Part shown: in pieces, positions 35,573 to 37,993 of the stretch
Numbering within the stretch: the first letter of the stretch is position 1
How the letters are laid out: every line of letters begins with the position of its first letter
Source of the DNA: Acidobacteriota bacterium
GTDB taxonomy: Bacteria > Acidobacteriota > Aminicenantia > Aminicenantales > Saccharicenantaceae
NCBI GenBank assembly: GCA_028749205.1
Contig: JAQULR010000015.1
Span: forward strand, 1 to 37,993
Reading direction: 5' to 3'
DNA: 37,993 nucleotides
Program-made: the position numbers and the translations under genes
Notes under the pieces: generated by a model
The model's input: the letters and a program-made list of their open reading frames with translations, nothing else
What the model was told of the DNA's origin: nothing
The model's database searches: none

Positions 35573-36679
35573 ATGAATACCATAGAAAAGGCTTTGATGC
35601 ACGCCCTTTTTATCCATCTTCACCACAATATAGATAAAGCCATAGACTTCAAGGCAATTGAGGCTCTTAACCTGCAGGTTGGAAGATTGTTCCCTGGAGC
35701 CATGGTGGTTGGACCGGGAGACGATGCCGCAGTGGTCAAGTTTCCTGATACCGACTGTATGTTTGTGGCCAAAATGGAAAGCCATTGCTCGCCCTGTGTG
35801 CCCAGACCCTATGATGCCACTGCCACTGGTGCCGGTGGAGCCATGCGCGATGTAGTGGCCATGGGAGCCCGACCCATTTTTCTATTAGATTTTATCGGCA
35901 CTCGCCCCCTCCACGAAAAAGTCATTGTTGGGCCTTGCGGATTTGAAGGTAAATGCACTTGCGGAAGATGCCTGGAAATGACCAGCCAAGAAAGGCTTAA
36001 TCTGATGGTCAAAGGCCTTAAAGATATGTGCCAGGCCATGGATGTTTTCATCATCGGGGGAGGTTTTTCCACCTCTTTTTCTGACATTGTACCAGCAGTA
36101 GTGGTAGCAGTTATCGGTAAAATGGTCTCAGATAAACCTCTTACCAAGCCAGCCAAATCGGCCGGTGATCAAGTCATTATCATTGGCCAAACAGGAAATG
36201 ATGGAAACGACACCCTCTACCGGGCCGGCCTGGCGAGTGAAATGAGGCCAGCCGTGGCTCTTTTTGAGGAAGAAAGAAAGGTTATGGAGGCTACCTTAGC
36301 TGCCTTCCGTACCGGAAAGATAAAAGCTTGCTCAGACCTGGGGGCCGCTGGAATTGGAGCCGCTATCTGTGAATCAGCCAGATATGGGGGCTTCGGAGCC
36401 CGGGTAGACTTATCAAAAGTCCCGGTAAAAATTGAAAATCTGACACCGGAAGAAATCATGATCTGCGAGACTCAAGGCCGGATGGCCGTTCAGGTTGAGG
36501 AGCCAGATGTGGCCGAGGTCCTGAGTGTAATCAGGTCTAAAGGAGTTTCGGCTGAGGTCTTTGCCGAAATTACCAACGACGACAAAGAAGTCTTTGAATA
36601 CCAGGGTAAGACCATAGCAGTCATCCCCAATAGGCCTTCAGAAGCCGAACTGGCAGAACTTACTACGAAAAAGCATTGA
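35573..36679 (+). CDS. cysteine-rich, single-module PurL-like (AIR synthase-fold) protein of unknown function
   Basis: This 368-residue protein has one PurM/PurL-type module. GPGDDAAVV (47-55) and KMESHCSPCVPRPY (67-80) are followed by ATGAGGAMRDVVAMGARPI, which matches the FGAM synthase blocks. SDLGAAGIGAAICESA (254-269) and LTPEEIMICETQGRM (290-304) match the PurL second domain. PurL normally has two such modules (about 600-1300 residues), so this is not the purine enzyme itself. Where PurL has ESHNHPS, it has ESHCSPC (Cys72, Cys75). An insert holds Cys122-x5-Cys128-x-Cys130-x2-Cys133, which looks like a metal or Fe-S site. The superfamily phosphorylates carbonyl or amide oxygens with ATP; the substrate is unknown. 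AAAGGAG precedes the ATG. Confidence 0.75.
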   Translation: MNTIEKALMHALFIHLHHNIDKAIDFKAIEALNLQVGRLFPGAMVVGPGDDAAVVKFPDTDCMFVAKMESHCSPCVPRPYDATATGAGGAMRDVVAMGARPIFLLDFIGTRPLHEKVIVGPCGFEGKCTCGRCLEMTSQERLNLMVKGLKDMCQAMDVFIIGGGFSTSFSDIVPAVVVAVIGKMVSDKPLTKPAKSAGDQVIIIGQTGNDGNDTLYRAGLASEMRPAVALFEEERKVMEATLAAFRTGKIKACSDLGAAGIGAAICESARYGGFGARVDLSKVPVKIENLTPEEIMICETQGRMAVQVEEPDVAEVLSVIRSKGVSAEVFAEITNDDKEVFEYQGKTIAVIPNRPSEAELAELTTKKH

Positions 36680-36716
36680 ATAAAATCAGTTCTAAATTGA
36701 ACTATTGGCCCAGACA

Positions 36717-37970
36717 CTAAAAGGAAACTTCTGAGCTTTCACCCGTAATCTGAAAGACATGGACAGTCCCCCCACGCAGTTTGTCTACCAAAAAGAGTTT
36801 ATCCCCGTAGATAAAAATATGGTCAACAAACATCTCAAGTGGAATCTCTCCGAGAAGAACTCCTTCCTGGTCAAAGATCTCAAGTTTATAAGCATCAGTG
36901 TGGCGAAGCTCACTATCTCCCTGGACCCTGTAGCCAACTTGTTGTTTACCACCAGCCATAGTCAGGCTGATTCCCACCGAGGCCTGCTCTTCCTTTTTAA
37001 GCTGCCGGGCCAGAGTCAGCACCCAAACCCGGCCCTGTCCGTCAACAGCAATGCTTTCAGACGAACGGTTTATTCTCGGTGTGCGGATGCTTATGCCGCC
37101 ACCCTGGCGCTCGATACTGCCCTTGTCCTGGACCTCAAGGCTATAAGGGAGCTTTCGGTCTGCCCGCCAAATAAGCTGGCCTTCGGGAGAATATTTTTCG
37201 ATTCGATTCTGGAAAGGAAAAGCCAGATAAAGATTGTCTCGGCTGTCAACAGTCATATGAACAGCATTTATTGTGTTAGTGAGAAGTTCATCCTTCATAT
37301 CAAGTCTGTCGCCAATCTCCCGGATTATCTTCCCTTCCGGGTTTATAACTCTGATAAGCTTAGGCAGACTGGCTGGCTTTTTGTGCTCAGCCAGATTTAA
37401 TCTAACTCCAGCCACCGGATCCGTCATAATTAAATTTCCATCAGAAAGGACAAAAGCGTTACCGATTTTCCCTTCAGTAAATTTTATAGTCTTAATTTCC
37501 TTACCGTCCGGGCCCAGCACCTGGATACGATCATTAAAAGGATCAGTAACATAGAGATTGCCCGAGGCATCGATGTCCAGCCAGGAGGGATAATTGAATT
37601 CCCCAGGTCCCTGGCCAAAACGCCCGAAAGAGGCCAAGTATTTCCCGCCAGGCGAGAATTTCTGGATGCGGTGATTGCCGGAATCAAGGATATAGATATG
37701 GCCTGCTGTATCAACCGCCACGGCGATTGGCATATAAAAAGCCGTCTGTTCATCAGGAGAGTCAATATCGCCGAGCTTAAGCACCGGTTGAAGCTTGACT
37801 TCCGGATTTTTGCCCCAGAGTCCCTTCCCCTGATTGTGAACTACCCTGACTCCGTTTACAATTTCAACCTTCTGAGCAGCCAATTGTGGGGTAAAAGTTG
37901 TCATTCCCGCAGCCAAAATTAATAATACCACCGGAACAGCCATAAACTTTCGCCCTTTTTTCTTTTTCAT
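36717..37970 (-). CDS. secreted 6-bladed beta-propeller (NHL-repeat) protein
   Basis: This 417-residue protein has a basic start and hydrophobic signal segment (about 10-32, ending TPQLAAQ). NHL-like blades follow: VAVDTAGHIYILDSGNHRIQKFSPGGKYLASFG, LDIDASGNLYVTDPFNDRIQVLGPDG and MTVDSRDNLYLAFPFQNRIEKYSPEG, then more divergent blades such as IAVDGQGRVWVLT. The fold is a binding platform, usually for proteins, peptides or glycans; no catalytic motif is seen. Such proteins are abundant in Aminicenantes-like genomes, sometimes beside TonB-linked uptake genes, but none is visible here. AGGGAG lies 9 bases before the ATG. The gene converges with the PurL-like gene (37-bp gap). Confidence 0.88.
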   Translation of the reverse strand: MKKKKGRKFMAVPVVLLILAAGMTTFTPQLAAQKVEIVNGVRVVHNQGKGLWGKNPEVKLQPVLKLGDIDSPDEQTAFYMPIAVAVDTAGHIYILDSGNHRIQKFSPGGKYLASFGRFGQGPGEFNYPSWLDIDASGNLYVTDPFNDRIQVLGPDGKEIKTIKFTEGKIGNAFVLSDGNLIMTDPVAGVRLNLAEHKKPASLPKLIRVINPEGKIIREIGDRLDMKDELLTNTINAVHMTVDSRDNLYLAFPFQNRIEKYSPEGQLIWRADRKLPYSLEVQDKGSIERQGGGISIRTPRINRSSESIAVDGQGRVWVLTLARQLKKEEQASVGISLTMAGGKQQVGYRVQGDSELRHTDAYKLEIFDQEGVLLGEIPLEMFVDHIFIYGDKLFLVDKLRGGTVHVFQITGESSEVSF

Positions 37971-37993
37971 CTTAGATACTCCCTTCGACTTAT

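Noticed and set aside
36688-36703. AGTTC/GAACT hairpin between the convergent PurL-like and NHL genes
   Set aside because: A stem of only 5 bp with low GC and no T run; expected by chance.
36759-37400. 213-codon plus-strand frame opposite the NHL-repeat gene
   Set aside because: It is antisense to a gene with a signal peptide and clear NHL blades, and no independent evidence supports translation.

Overview
The window is a stretch of bacterial chromosome at moderate GC, with AT-rich spacers and densely packed genes on both strands. The gene mix points to a member of Candidatus Aminicenantes or a related Acidobacteriota-type lineage. It includes large secreted tricorn-like and M28 peptidases, a secreted SBBP/FN3 beta-propeller protein, a secreted 6-bladed (NHL) propeller protein, an orphan DsrC-family protein and tripartite RND efflux. 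This is inferred from gene content only; there is no rRNA or marker gene to confirm it. I saw no tRNA, rRNA, CRISPR array, insertion sequence or phage gene.

Layout. (1) 1-5.8 kb: the 5' part of a lipoprotein D-aminoacylase-type amidohydrolase running off the left edge, a cysteine desulfurase-family enzyme convergent with a DsrC-family protein, an orphan PhoR-type sensor kinase, and a secreted metallo-beta-lactamase-fold hydrolase. (2) 5.9-14.4 kb, all minus strand: a Ca2+-type P-type ATPase, an Mrp-type Fe-S/ATPase, a secreted M28 peptidase and a secreted 1094-residue tricorn-like protease. The last two look like one peptide-degradation operon. (3) 14.5-21.4 kb: a ZIP metal transporter, convergent with a tolC-adaptor-RND efflux operon. 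(4) 21.8-26.9 kb: the seven-repeat propeller/FN3 protein and an orphan beta-class DNA methyltransferase. (5) 27.2-29.4 kb: a DUF1648-like membrane protein paired with an M48 lipoprotein metalloprotease. (6) 29.8-33.2 kb: a trehalose operon in which an OtsA-OtsB fusion overlaps by one base a TreT-like glycosyltransferase. (7) 33.3-38 kb: a D-2-hydroxyacid dehydrogenase, a small membrane protein, an Asp/Glu racemase, a cysteine-rich single-module PurL-like enzyme and the NHL protein.

The most interesting items are the cysteine-rich PurL-like protein at 35573-36679, which fits no named enzyme I know, and the translationally coupled trehalose pair. Two families of short intergenic palindromes also stand out. 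One has a GGATTAT...ATAAATAATCC core (about 3.12, 5.85 and 21.73 kb). The other is a GGGGACAC...GTCCCC type (about 33.23 and 34.75 kb). All genes inside the window look intact; I found no clear frameshift or pseudogene.
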